Of a DNA stretch of 64,000 nucleotides, positions 24,394-32,332 are shown piece by piece. Source of the stretch: Mycobacterium sp. shizuoka-1 (GTDB lineage Bacteria > Actinomycetota > Actinomycetes > Mycobacteriales > Mycobacteriaceae); assembly GCF_002723835.1 (NCBI RefSeq), contig NZ_BEWG01000061.1, positions 60,012-124,011 of the forward strand, given 5' to 3'. Both the position numbers and the translations under genes were made by a program. The stretch's first letter is position 1. Every line of letters begins with the position of its first letter. The notes beneath the pieces were generated by a model. The model saw only the letters and a list, made by a program, of their open reading frames with translations, made no database searches and was not told the DNA's origin.

Positions 24394-24870
24394 ATGGGTC
24401 CTGAGCGCATCGCGTTGCGCGTGGCGACATCTGACGACGATGCGTTCGTCGTGGAGATGGCGCGGCACGCCTGCGTCATCGAAGATCGCCCGCTTCCCGA
24501 CCCCGACGGCGACGAGGTGGTCGAGATGCTTCCCCCTGTGGGCATGGTGGCGATCATTGCCCAGGACCATAGGGGAACGCCCGTCGGTGCGGTGTGGACC
24601 TATCACGGCAGCCCTCCCCTGCGCCGCGACGCGGCGGGCGTCCCGCTGCCCGAACTCTGCATCGCTGTCGCACCAGGGCACCGCGGGGCAGGCATCGGCG
24701 GCATGCTGCTCGACGCGCTGTTCGCCGATCTGGCGAAGACCCACGACTCGATGTGCACCAACGTGCACGTCCGCAATCCCGCCAAGCGGCTCTACGAGCG
24801 CAAGGGATTTCGTGTTGACGGCCAAGGCAACGGCCCGCTGGGGATCGCGCTCGTCAAGGACCTTCGCTAG
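24394..24870 (+). CDS. GNAT family acetyltransferase
   Basis: A 158-residue acetyltransferase. The acetyl-CoA-binding signature appears as LCIAVAPGHRGAGIGGMLLD (about 88-107), with the Q/RxxGxG/A core R-G-A-G-I-G, and the C-terminal NPAKRLYERKGFRV motif is typical. It would acetylate an amine, peptide or protein substrate that cannot be named. The start is the ATG at 24394, 12 nt after the small membrane protein gene. Confidence 0.85.
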   Translation: MGPERIALRVATSDDDAFVVEMARHACVIEDRPLPDPDGDEVVEMLPPVGMVAIIAQDHRGTPVGAVWTYHGSPPLRRDAAGVPLPELCIAVAPGHRGAGIGGMLLDALFADLAKTHDSMCTNVHVRNPAKRLYERKGFRVDGQGNGPLGIALVKDLR

Positions 24871-24882
24871 ACGCCGCGCGGA

Positions 24883-25284
24883 TCAGCGTCGGAGGATGTC
24901 ACTCGGTGCCACGGTGGTGACGAACCTGCTCGCCGCCGCGGCGAGCTCCTCATCCGCGGTGGCCAATGCGTCCGCCTGCAGTCGGGTGAGTGCGATGAAC
25001 TCCGCCCGATAGGTATCCGCCCAATTCAATTGGGCAGCAATGCGCCACGCATGATCCTGCAACGATCGATCGCCAAGGAGCCGGATCCGCAGCCTGCGGA
25101 TGTCGTCGAGAATCTTTCGGCCTGTTCGTTCGTCGATCTCGCCACGGCGCACCGATTCGTACACCAGGGCCAGCACCTGTGAGCGCAGCAGCGTGGGAGC
25201 GGTGAGGCTGTGCTCGGATGGGATGGCCGCCCCGCTGGTGGCGAGGTCGATGGCCGCCGGCGCGTCGATAACGAAGATTGTCAC
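24883..25284 (-). CDS. PIN-domain protein (VapC-like), no adjacent antitoxin
   Basis: A 133-residue PIN-domain protein, the fold of VapC ribonuclease toxins. The first acidic residue is in FVIDAPAAIDLA, a middle Glu/Asp-rich helix follows, and LNWADTYRAEFIALTRLQ with ADALATADEELA supplies the later acidic residues. An RNase activity is therefore plausible. It starts with GTG at 25284, only 47 nt from the end of the SDR gene, leaving no room for a VapB antitoxin. Convergent with the GNAT gene. It may be an orphan toxin, or a PIN protein of another role. Confidence 0.72.
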   Translation of the reverse strand: MTIFVIDAPAAIDLATSGAAIPSEHSLTAPTLLRSQVLALVYESVRRGEIDERTGRKILDDIRRLRIRLLGDRSLQDHAWRIAAQLNWADTYRAEFIALTRLQADALATADEELAAAASRFVTTVAPSDILRR

Positions 25285-25331
25285 CGCCGTACCGTCGCAC
25301 AAGGAACCAGTCCCCCACCAGGCGGTCGGGC

Positions 25332-26045
25332 TCAGATGGCGAATGCCTGCGGCGGACCGGCCAGCGAGGCCTTGGCCCGCAGGCCGAGCGCGTCGGCGAT
25401 CTCGATCTCCCCTGCCTCCAGTCCGTCGAGCGCCAGTTCGACCAGTGCCGCCGGTTCGGTGACCGCGCCCTCGGGGAATTCGAGCCCGGCGGTGCGGGCG
25501 AAGTCGAACAGCGTCTGGGTGCCGACGAGCCCGGGCATGAGACCGACCACTTGTGTTCCCTGCTGGGCCAATTCGAGACGCACCCCGTTGGTGAGCCCCC
25601 ACTCGGCTGACTTGGCCGCCGCGTAGGCGGTGTTGCCGTCCACCGTGAGCCATGCGACGGCCGACAGTACGTTGACGATGGCGCCACCGCCGTTGCGGGC
25701 GAGCACGGGCGCGAACGCTCGGATGACGTTCAGTGTGCCGAAATAGTTGGACTCCATCACCCGCCGGACGGCCGCCAGGTCGCCAGTCACCAGACTGCCC
25801 CCCGCGGTGTCGGCCGCGTTGTTGATCAGGACGTCGACATCACTGGCGATCTCGGCGGCGGCCCTTGCCGAATCCGGGTCGGTGATGTCCAGGCGCAGCA
25901 CCTCAGCCCCCGGGATGTCGACGAGTTCGGGTCGTCGCGCCGTGGCGTACACCTTGGCCCCGCGCCGCAGGAGCTGCGTCGCGAAATGCGTGCCGATACC
26001 GCGATTGGAACCCGTGACCAAAGCTGTGGCGCCTGCCAATTCCAT
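25332..26045 (-). CDS. Short-chain dehydrogenase/reductase
   Basis: A 237-residue classical SDR. The cofactor motif ATALVTGSNRGIGTHFA (TGxxxGIG) is followed by NNAADTAGG (NNAG-like) and the active-site tyrosine in AYAAAKSAEWGL (YxxxK). It would catalyse an NAD(P)-dependent alcohol/ketone conversion. GGAGG lies just upstream of the ATG at 26045. It is divergent from a TetR regulator, with two TetR-type operators between them, so it is probably that regulator's main target. Confidence 0.88.
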   Translation of the reverse strand: MELAGATALVTGSNRGIGTHFATQLLRRGAKVYATARRPELVDIPGAEVLRLDITDPDSARAAAEIASDVDVLINNAADTAGGSLVTGDLAAVRRVMESNYFGTLNVIRAFAPVLARNGGGAIVNVLSAVAWLTVDGNTAYAAAKSAEWGLTNGVRLELAQQGTQVVGLMPGLVGTQTLFDFARTAGLEFPEGAVTEPAALVELALDGLEAGEIEIADALGLRAKASLAGPPQAFAI

Positions 26046-26083
26046 CTGTCCTCCAGCGTTGTTCCGCAGTCCGAAGCGTAAAA

Positions 26084-26097
26084 TGACCGTGCGGTCA
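26084..26097. promoter_or_regulatory. TetR operator 1
   Basis: TGACCG-TG-CGGTCA, a 6-bp-arm inverted repeat (7 bp with flanking A/T) close to the SDR start, of the TGACCGxxCGGTCA type bound by many TetR proteins. Confidence 0.6.
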
Positions 26098-26125
26098 TGT
26101 TGACCATCCCACTGTAGGCAGAAAA

Positions 26126-26139
26126 TGACCGGTCGGTCA
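26126..26139. promoter_or_regulatory. TetR operator 2
   Basis: TGACCG-GT-CGGTCA, 42 bp from operator 1 and 18 bp before the TetR start, so repressor bound here would block the tetR promoter as well. Confidence 0.6.
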
Positions 26140-26157
26140 ACTTGATAGGATGCGCGG

Positions 26158-26760
26158 GTGGCAACCTCTGCTCGTGGCCTGCGCGCCGATGCCGCGCGCA
26201 ACCGCGAGTCGCTCCTGGCCGCGGCCGAGGAGGTGTTCGCCGAGCGTGGTGTCGAGGCCTCGGTCGCCGACATCGCCCGGCGTGCCGGGGTGGCCAAGGG
26301 CACGGTGTTCCGGCATTTCGCCTCCAAAGAGGATCTGATCGCCTCCCTCGTGTGCGAGCACCTGGTCACTCTCACCGACGCCGTGCACCGATTGAAGGAT
26401 GCCGCTGATCCGGGCGCCGCGCTGCTGGAGTTCCTGACCATCGCCGCCGATCAGCGACGTCAGCACGACCTGACTTACCTGCAGACCTACAGCGCGGGCG
26501 ACCCCAGGGTGATCGCAATCCGCGAGGAAGTGCACGCCGGCGTCGAGACTCTCGTGGCCAACGCCCGGGCTGCCGGCGCGATCCGCCCCGATGTCACCGG
26601 GACTGACGTCTTCCTGCTCATGTGCGCACCGGTGCACGTGATGGACGGTCTCCCCGATCCGCCGCCCGACTTGTGGCGGCGCTATCTCGCGATCATCTTC
26701 GATGGCTTGCGCCCAGAGGGGGCGAGCGCGTTACCGCTGCCCGCGCCCGAACTGTCCTGA
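26158..26760 (+). CDS. TetR family regulator
   Basis: A 200-residue regulator. The N-terminal domain reads RNRESLLAAAEEVFAERGVE and SVADIARRAGVAKGTVFRHF, a textbook TetR helix-turn-helix with the FRHFASKEDL continuation. The C-terminal ligand domain is of the common SBD type. It starts with GTG at 26158. Two TGACCGxxCGGTCA sites lie in the 112-nt divergent spacer with the SDR gene, so autorepression plus control of the SDR is likely. Confidence 0.9.
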   Translation: MATSARGLRADAARNRESLLAAAEEVFAERGVEASVADIARRAGVAKGTVFRHFASKEDLIASLVCEHLVTLTDAVHRLKDAADPGAALLEFLTIAADQRRQHDLTYLQTYSAGDPRVIAIREEVHAGVETLVANARAAGAIRPDVTGTDVFLLMCAPVHVMDGLPDPPPDLWRRYLAIIFDGLRPEGASALPLPAPELS

Positions 26761-26781
26761 GCTGATTGGCTTCTGCCGGAC

Positions 26782-27003
26782 TCAGTGCTCGGTGTCGGTG
26801 AGTTCCCCGATGAGCTCCCGCGCGACGGTGTCGTGCCCGTCCCGCTCCCCCGCGCCGACGACGGCGGTGTAGATGGCCGTCGCGATCGCGACCGGCGACG
26901 CCTCGCACAGCGGCATCGAGGCGTCGAACTCCTCGGCGTATCCGGTCTGCCGTCCCCGCGCCCACCTGCAGCGCCTCATCGGGTCAACACCGCGCCGAGT
27001 CAT
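26782..27003 (-). CDS. Small hypothetical protein
   Basis: A 73-residue frame of unknown function starting with ATG at 27003. The C-terminal half looks protein-like: PVAIATAIYTAVVGAGERDG followed by HDTVARELIGELTD, suggesting two helices. No ribosome site is clear. It may be a gene fragment. The remaining DNA to 27247 is less GC-rich and carries the palindrome at 27091. Confidence 0.35.
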   Translation of the reverse strand: MTRRGVDPMRRCRWARGRQTGYAEEFDASMPLCEASPVAIATAIYTAVVGAGERDGHDTVARELIGELTDTEH

Positions 27004-27090
27004 GTTGAAAAGGAAACCAGTCAACCGGCTTGGATGGCCATGCCAAACCGGGAAATGGAGTGCCCGCAATTTGACGCGCTCAAAAATTAG

Positions 27091-27102
27091 GTAGTGAACT
27101 AC
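27091..27102. promoter_or_regulatory. Palindrome upstream of the c-di-GMP enzyme gene
   Basis: GTAGTGAACTAC, an inverted repeat with a 2-nt centre, is followed by TCGTTCTTAA. A possible -10 element TATGCT lies at 27128-27133. It differs by one base from the palindrome at 4307 and shares CTACTCGTTCT with the site at 9711. Confidence 0.45.
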
Positions 27103-27247
27103 TCGTTCTTAACTGCAATCACTACGCTATGCTCGCGCACCCCATACAGCAGCGGCTTGTCCTGAACGCCGCGTATTTGCTAGCTCCGCGTCCAGCGTGA
27201 GGCGATGATCTAGGATCACCGGCAGATCGTGATGGTCCCCGAGGGCG

Positions 27248-29662
27248 ATGCCAGGGGCGGTGCAGGAAGGGGCCGACTTGCCCAAAACTGCCCGCACCGC
27301 CGCCGCTGCCGCCGTTGTCTTCGTGGTCTTCGTGGTCTGGATCGTCGCCGCCTGGTCGCACGGCATGTCGGTCACCGCGGTCAACGACATCGTGTTCGTG
27401 CTCCTGAGTCTGACGGCGACGGTCTTCGCCGCCCGCGCCGCCCGGGTGGTGCACGGCAGACTGCGCGCCGCGTGGGTCGCGATCACCATCGGAATGGTCG
27501 GCTGGGCACTCGGCGAGATGTTGTGGGCCTACTACGAACTCGCTCTCGGCGAGGCCCCGTTCCCCTCGCTGGCCGATGCGGCCTATCTGGTCATGCCGAT
27601 CGGGTTCTGCGCCGGGATGCTTCTGTTCCCCGCCCACAGCGAATACTCGCGCAGTCGGACGCTGCTCGACGGGATCATCGTGGCCGGGTCGCTGTTCCTG
27701 GTGAGCTGGGTGACCATCCTGAGCCCGATGCATGCCGCCGGCGCCGAGACTCCGTCGTCGATGATCATCTCGCTGGCGTACCCGATCTCCGACGTGGTGA
27801 TCTTGACCGTGGCCGCGATGGCGTGGCTGCGGGCGGCCAGCAACCAGCGCCAGGTACTGACGCTGCTGACGATCGCGATGGGCTTCATCGCGCTGTCCGA
27901 CAGCGGCTTCACCTACCTGTCCGCAAAGAACGCCTACACCAGCGGCAACCTCGTCGACATCGGCTGGGTGGCGGGCCTGCTCCTGGTCATGGTGGCGGCC
28001 ATCGCCAGCCGTGACGAGGTCCGCCTGCCGCGTGCACAGGTAGCGCTGACGGGTTGGGCCTCGGTCTGGTTCCCCTATACGCCGCTGCTGCTGGCCGGCA
28101 TCGTCGCCGCCGCCGAACCGGTGACGCTCTTCCAGACCCCGCTGGCCGAGACCGTCGGCGCGCTGCTGATCCTGGCGGTGCTGGGCCGGCAGTACCTGGC
28201 GGTCAACGAGAATCGCCGGCTGCTGACCACCGTGGCCGAGCAGGCGCTGCGTGACCCGCTGACCGGCCTGGCGAATCGGGCGATGTTCTCCGACCGGCTC
28301 GAGGACGTCATGGCGCGCCGCGAGCGTGAACGCCTGTCGGTGGGGCTGATCATCCTGGACCTCAACGACTTCAAGCTCGTCAACGACACTCTGGGCCACC
28401 CCGCCGGCGACGAACTGCTGAATCGGGCCGGCGAGCGGATCCTGGGCTGTGTCCGCAACAGCGACACCGTCGCGCGGATCGGTGGCGACGAGTTCGTCGT
28501 GCTCGTCGTCGACCATGACCGTGACCATGACCTCGACGACGGGTCCGCCGGGCAGATCGCCCGGCGGGTGGCGGAATCGTTCGAGAAGCCGTTCACCGTC
28601 GACGGCCGTGAACTCTATGTCCGGCCCAGCGTCGGGCTGGCGGTGGCCGGCGTCGGCGAACCCGGAATGTCGGCCGAACAGCTGATCAAGCGCGCCGACA
28701 CGGCCATGTACACGGCCAAGAAGACGCGCGCCGCCGGCGTGCACACCTTCACCCCCGGTGCGCAACCGGCCGACTCCCCCGGCGACAGCCTGATCCACCG
28801 CTTGCAGAGCACGCCCTCGAGCGGCGACGGCGCAGCGACCCAACTGCTCGGCGAGTTGCGGCACGCCATCGATTCGGTCGAACTCACGCTGGCCTTCCAG
28901 CCCAAGTTCAACCTGCTCACCGGATCCGTGGTGGGGGTCGAAGCCCTGGTGCGCTGGCCCCATCACCGGCGCGGCCTGCTCAGCCCGGACGAGTTCCTGC
29001 CGCTGGTGCGCCACCACGGCCTGATGCGCCCGGTCACCGACCTGGTGATCAACGCGGCCCTGGACGCCGCGCTGAGCTGGCATCAGGCCGCGGTGCATCT
29101 GCCGGTGGCCGTCAACGTGTCGGCTCCTTTGCTGGCCGACCCGCACCTGCCTGCCCGTATCCGCCGTGCACTGGCCGATCGCAACCTGCCGGCCAGCGCG
29201 CTCACGGTCGAGATCACCGAAGACCTGGTGCTCGGAAATATCGAGGGCACCCGCGACGTGCTGAACCAATTGCGCCGCAGTGGCATTCGCGTCGCCATCG
29301 ACGATTTCGGCAGCGGCTACTCCACCCTGTCCTATCTGTGCGAGCTGCCAGTGGACGAGGTCAAACTGGACCGGCGCCTGGTTGTGCCGATCGTGCACGA
29401 CCCGCGGGTGGCCACCGTGGTGCGCGCGGTGATCGGCCTGGCCCACGAACTGGGGCTGATCGTCGTCGCCGAGGGAGTCGAGGAGGCCGAGATCGCCGAC
29501 CGGCTCACCGAATACGGCTGTGATGTGGTGCAGGGCTTTTATTTCAGCCTGCCATTGTCGGCCGAGGAAGTGCTGCGGTTGGCCGTGGGGCCCACTCCCG
29601 ATAACGGTCGGAACTCATCTTGGGACGAATCCGAACACGGCCGGCGCCAGATACACCGTTAA
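27248..29662 (+). CDS. Membrane GGDEF-EAL protein, diguanylate cyclase/phosphodiesterase
   Basis: An 804-residue c-di-GMP turnover enzyme. The N-terminal 315 residues contain about 9-10 hydrophobic segments, a MASE-like membrane sensor. The GGDEF domain starts near DPLTGLANRAMF (336-347) and has an intact active site RIGGDEF (410-416). RNSD (403-406) lies exactly 5 residues upstream and fits the inhibitory I-site RxxD. The EAL domain begins after FQPKFNLLTGSVVGVEALVR with EAL at 565-567 and later IDDFGSGYSTLSYL, so both activities may be retained. The ATG at 27248 is used; a TTG at 27278 has a better ribosome site (GGAAGGGG). The palindrome at 27091 may regulate it. Confidence 0.92.
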   Translation: MPGAVQEGADLPKTARTAAAAAVVFVVFVVWIVAAWSHGMSVTAVNDIVFVLLSLTATVFAARAARVVHGRLRAAWVAITIGMVGWALGEMLWAYYELALGEAPFPSLADAAYLVMPIGFCAGMLLFPAHSEYSRSRTLLDGIIVAGSLFLVSWVTILSPMHAAGAETPSSMIISLAYPISDVVILTVAAMAWLRAASNQRQVLTLLTIAMGFIALSDSGFTYLSAKNAYTSGNLVDIGWVAGLLLVMVAAIASRDEVRLPRAQVALTGWASVWFPYTPLLLAGIVAAAEPVTLFQTPLAETVGALLILAVLGRQYLAVNENRRLLTTVAEQALRDPLTGLANRAMFSDRLEDVMARRERERLSVGLIILDLNDFKLVNDTLGHPAGDELLNRAGERILGCVRNSDTVARIGGDEFVVLVVDHDRDHDLDDGSAGQIARRVAESFEKPFTVDGRELYVRPSVGLAVAGVGEPGMSAEQLIKRADTAMYTAKKTRAAGVHTFTPGAQPADSPGDSLIHRLQSTPSSGDGAATQLLGELRHAIDSVELTLAFQPKFNLLTGSVVGVEALVRWPHHRRGLLSPDEFLPLVRHHGLMRPVTDLVINAALDAALSWHQAAVHLPVAVNVSAPLLADPHLPARIRRALADRNLPASALTVEITEDLVLGNIEGTRDVLNQLRRSGIRVAIDDFGSGYSTLSYLCELPVDEVKLDRRLVVPIVHDPRVATVVRAVIGLAHELGLIVVAEGVEEAEIADRLTEYGCDVVQGFYFSLPLSAEEVLRLAVGPTPDNGRNSSWDESEHGRRQIHR

Positions 29663-29689
29663 CAGCTGTCACATCGTTAACATCACGCG

Positions 29690-30490
29690 GTGGACGATTG
29701 GCCCCCGGCTGCCCATCTGCGGCAACCACGGACGGTGACCCGCCGTGATGCGCTGCGCTACGCCGCGGCGCTGGCCGGTCTCGGCGCGGCGGCCGTGGGC
29801 GCCGGAACGCCCACTGCGGCGGCCGCCTCACCGACGCTGATCGACTTCGCCGCCAAACAGATCCCCGCGCAGGATATTCGGGCGGCCGGGCACGCCGGCG
29901 TCGTCAACTACGTCTCGACGTCGCGGCCCGGCTCGTCTTTCGGCGCCAAGCCGATCACCCGGCCGTACGCCCAGTCGCTGACCGCGGCAGGTCTGGTGAT
30001 CGTCAGTAACTATCAATACGGAAAGCCGGGTGGCACAGCCCCGTCGGACTTCACCCGCGGCTACGCCGGCGGCATTGCCGATGCGCGGACGGCTTGGCAG
30101 CTACACACCGCCGCCGGCGGCGGGCAGAGCGCGCCGATCTTCTTCACCATTGACGAGGACATCGACCGCAACACGTGGAACACCGTTGCCCTGCAGTGGT
30201 TTCGCGGCATCAATTCCGTACTCGGCGTGCAGCGCACCGGGGTATACGGCGGTATCGACGTCTGCGAGTGGGCCGCCGCCGACGGCGTTCTGGGGCGCTC
30301 CAGCACGCCAGGTAAATGGTGGGCCTGGCAGACCAAAGCCTGGTCCGGCAACCGAGTCCACCCCGGCGCGGTGCTCTATCAGCGAATCGTGGCCACGGCG
30401 TCGAACCCGGGACCGCTGGTCGGCGGACTGGAGGTCGATGTCAACGACGCACTGGCCGGCGACGTCGGCCAGTGGAACCTCCACCCCTGA
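29690..30490 (+). CDS. Tat-exported DUF1906 protein (Rv2525c-like)
   Basis: A 266-residue protein like M. tuberculosis Rv2525c. The N-terminus carries a twin-arginine motif TRRDALRYAAALAGLGAAAV and an Ala-rich cleavage region around residue 46. The DUF1906 domain has a glycoside-hydrolase-like TIM-barrel fold: FAAKQIPAQDIRAAGHAGVV, VIVSNYQYG, IFFTIDEDID (acidic pair), GVYGGIDVCEWA, and WAWQTKAWSG. It is expected at the cell wall, possibly as a muralytic or glycan-binding protein. The start could also be the GTG at 29735, directly before the RR motif. Confidence 0.88.
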   Translation: MDDWPPAAHLRQPRTVTRRDALRYAAALAGLGAAAVGAGTPTAAAASPTLIDFAAKQIPAQDIRAAGHAGVVNYVSTSRPGSSFGAKPITRPYAQSLTAAGLVIVSNYQYGKPGGTAPSDFTRGYAGGIADARTAWQLHTAAGGGQSAPIFFTIDEDIDRNTWNTVALQWFRGINSVLGVQRTGVYGGIDVCEWAAADGVLGRSSTPGKWWAWQTKAWSGNRVHPGAVLYQRIVATASNPGPLVGGLEVDVNDALAGDVGQWNLHP

Positions 30491-30493
30491 GCG

Positions 30494-30595
30494 TCACGCC
30501 GCGGCGGCGTCGTCGTGGGTGGGGGTGAGGCAGGATGCGCAGTCAGGGCTGTCGATATCGAGTTGTCCGCATCGTGGGCAGATGAACGGAATCAT
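30494..30595 (-). CDS. 33-residue zinc-ribbon protein
   Basis: A very short frame, ATG at 30595, encoding MIPFICPRCGQLDIDSPDCA and then SCLTPTHDD with an Ala tail. CPRC and CASC form a compact CxxC...CxxC knuckle that could bind one zinc. A GGGACAG purine-rich site lies just upstream. It is convergent with the DUF1906 gene, with stop codons 3 nt apart. Such mini zinc-ribbons are usually protein-protein or nucleic-acid adaptors; the function is unknown. Confidence 0.5.
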   Translation of the reverse strand: MIPFICPRCGQLDIDSPDCASCLTPTHDDAAAA

Positions 30596-30685
30596 GAGCT
30601 GTCCCTTTCGTCCAACGGTGTCGACGCCGGCGTGCTGCCGCGTTGGCGCATCTTTACCCCGCACGGTCGCGCCCGAAACCGGGTA

Positions 30686-31477
30686 TCAGCCCAGGGTGCT
30701 CTGATAGCGGCGCATCCCGGCGATCCACCGCTCGTAATCGGCGCCCTTCTGTCGATACATGGTGAGTACCTCGGGATGCGGCAGCACCAGAAACGTCCCG
30801 TCGGCGATGGCCTCCACGACCAGGGCGGCGACGGCATCCGGCGAAATCACCGCACCGGCGCTGGTGACCGCCGCGCCGGCCACCCGGATCTCGGCATCCG
30901 GCGAGTCCGACATGCCGCGCAACAGTGGGGTGTCCACCCCCATCGGGCAGACGCAGCTCACTCCGACACCCCGGTCGCCGTACGTGATGGCCAACCATTC
31001 GGCGAAGCCGACCGCGGCGTGTTTGGTCACGCTGTAGGGAGCCGCGCCGAGTTGGGTCAGCAGGCCGGCAGCCGAGGCGACCGCGACGAAATGCCCGCCA
31101 CCCCGCACAACCCACTGCGGGACAACAGCTTTGGCCGCGCGAATGTGGGCGCGCAGATTGATGTCGAGGATCAGGTCCCAGGCGGCCTCGTCGTCGCCGA
31201 GGCCGGGTTCGCCGGTGATACCGGCATTGGCGACGTAGATGTCGACCGGTCCGAACGCGCGGCCGGCGGCGTCGAGTAGGGCGGCGATGCCGTCGGCGCT
31301 GGAGACGTCGGCAGCCACCGCGACACCGTCGATCATCGCGGCGGTGGTGGCAGCCGAATCCGCGTCGATGTCGCCGACCACCACCGAGGCGCCCGCTGCA
31401 GCCAGGGCCACCGCGATAGACCTGCCGATGCCCGAGCCTGCTCCGGTGACCACCGCCACCGATCCGTCGATCTTCAC
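30686..31477 (-). CDS. Short-chain dehydrogenase/reductase
   Basis: A 263-residue classical SDR. VAVVTGAGSGIGRSIAVAL (TGxxxGIG), VVVGDIDADS, VANAGITG (NAG) and the active site SAAGLLTQLGAAPYSVTKHA (YxxxK) are intact. The CPMGVDTPLLRGM segment is common in mycobacterial SDRs. It would be a cytoplasmic NAD(P)-dependent oxidoreductase of unknown substrate. The GTG at 31477 is chosen because it begins directly at the VKIDGSVAVVTG core; a GTG 6 nt upstream is possible. Divergent from the ATPase gene at 31570. Confidence 0.87.
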   Translation of the reverse strand: MKIDGSVAVVTGAGSGIGRSIAVALAAAGASVVVGDIDADSAATTAAMIDGVAVAADVSSADGIAALLDAAGRAFGPVDIYVANAGITGEPGLGDDEAAWDLILDINLRAHIRAAKAVVPQWVVRGGGHFVAVASAAGLLTQLGAAPYSVTKHAAVGFAEWLAITYGDRGVGVSCVCPMGVDTPLLRGMSDSPDAEIRVAGAAVTSAGAVISPDAVAALVVEAIADGTFLVLPHPEVLTMYRQKGADYERWIAGMRRYQSTLG

Positions 31478-31569
31478 CGGCACATGTCTACCGCACGCAG
31501 ATCGACCCGCATCCGGATGTCGCGATATACGTTTCAACTCTGGACAAGGGTCTGCGATGGAGATCGACA

Positions 31570-32268
31570 ATGAGAATTGCCGTCAGTGGCTCGCACAGTC
31601 TGGGCAAGTCCACGCTTGTCCGGGATTTTCACGAGCGGTACCCCGAATTCGTGATCGAGGACGAGCCTTACCGTTTCCTCGCCGCCCAAGGTGAGCGAAT
31701 CCATTTCGCCGAGCGCGCAAGCCAGCGATGCAACATGCTGATGACCCAACATGCGATCGCTCGCATCAATGCCGCCCGGAACACGCGGCCCGATATGAAC
31801 GTCATCTGCGATCGCAGTTGCCTCGACTTCATTCCCTACTCGGAGTACGCACGGGCGATGGGCGGCTCCGAAGGCGTGCCCGCCAGCGAACGCCGTACCA
31901 CCCTGGAGGTCCGCGCTGACATGCAGGAGAAGCGCGATCTGAAGTATCCGTCGGACATCACGGCCGCCGCTATCGAACGGCTGTGGACAACCGTGCTCGA
32001 CAGTAATGCTCTGCACAGTTATGACGTGATTGTCTTTCTCCCGCTCACGGGGGATCCAGCGGTGGACCCGGCAATGGAAAATGACGGCATCCGCTCGGTC
32101 GAGAACTTTTATCGCACCTGGATCGATCGCGCCTTCAAGCGGCTCTATCGCGAGGAATTGCCGGCCCGCTGCGCCGTGACCTGCCGCGTCGTGGAGATCA
32201 CCGGAAACAGGCGCGAACGGGTGACCGCGCTGGCTCAGGTGGTCGCCGATGTCGAAAACGGCAATTGA
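31570..32268 (+). CDS. P-loop ATPase/kinase-like protein (NadR-kinase/AAA_28-like)
   Basis: A 232-residue protein with an N-terminal Walker A motif MRIAVSGSHSLGKSTLVRDF and a Walker B-like VICDRSCLDFIPYS at about 77-91. The organisation resembles the ATP-binding kinase domain of NadR and the AAA_28 group, which phosphorylate small molecules such as ribonucleosides. VFLPLTGDPAVDP follows, then an Arg-rich helix RTWIDRAFKRLYREEL. GGAG lies 7 nt before the ATG. Codon use looks less GC-biased than in neighbouring genes, so it may be acquired. The substrate is unknown. Confidence 0.75.
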   Translation: MRIAVSGSHSLGKSTLVRDFHERYPEFVIEDEPYRFLAAQGERIHFAERASQRCNMLMTQHAIARINAARNTRPDMNVICDRSCLDFIPYSEYARAMGGSEGVPASERRTTLEVRADMQEKRDLKYPSDITAAAIERLWTTVLDSNALHSYDVIVFLPLTGDPAVDPAMENDGIRSVENFYRTWIDRAFKRLYREELPARCAVTCRVVEITGNRRERVTALAQVVADVENGN

Positions 32269-32332
32269 CCCCGCCGCCCGCGCCGTCGTGGGCACTCGCT
32301 AGCTTTACTTAGACCTACGAACGGAGGCGGGC

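Noticed and set aside
27122..29446. A 774-codon open frame on the minus strand opposite the GGDEF-EAL gene
   Set aside because: The product is dominated by Arg, Gln, His, Asp and Gly with no domain. The plus strand encodes clear GGDEF and EAL domains, so this is a high-GC antisense shadow.
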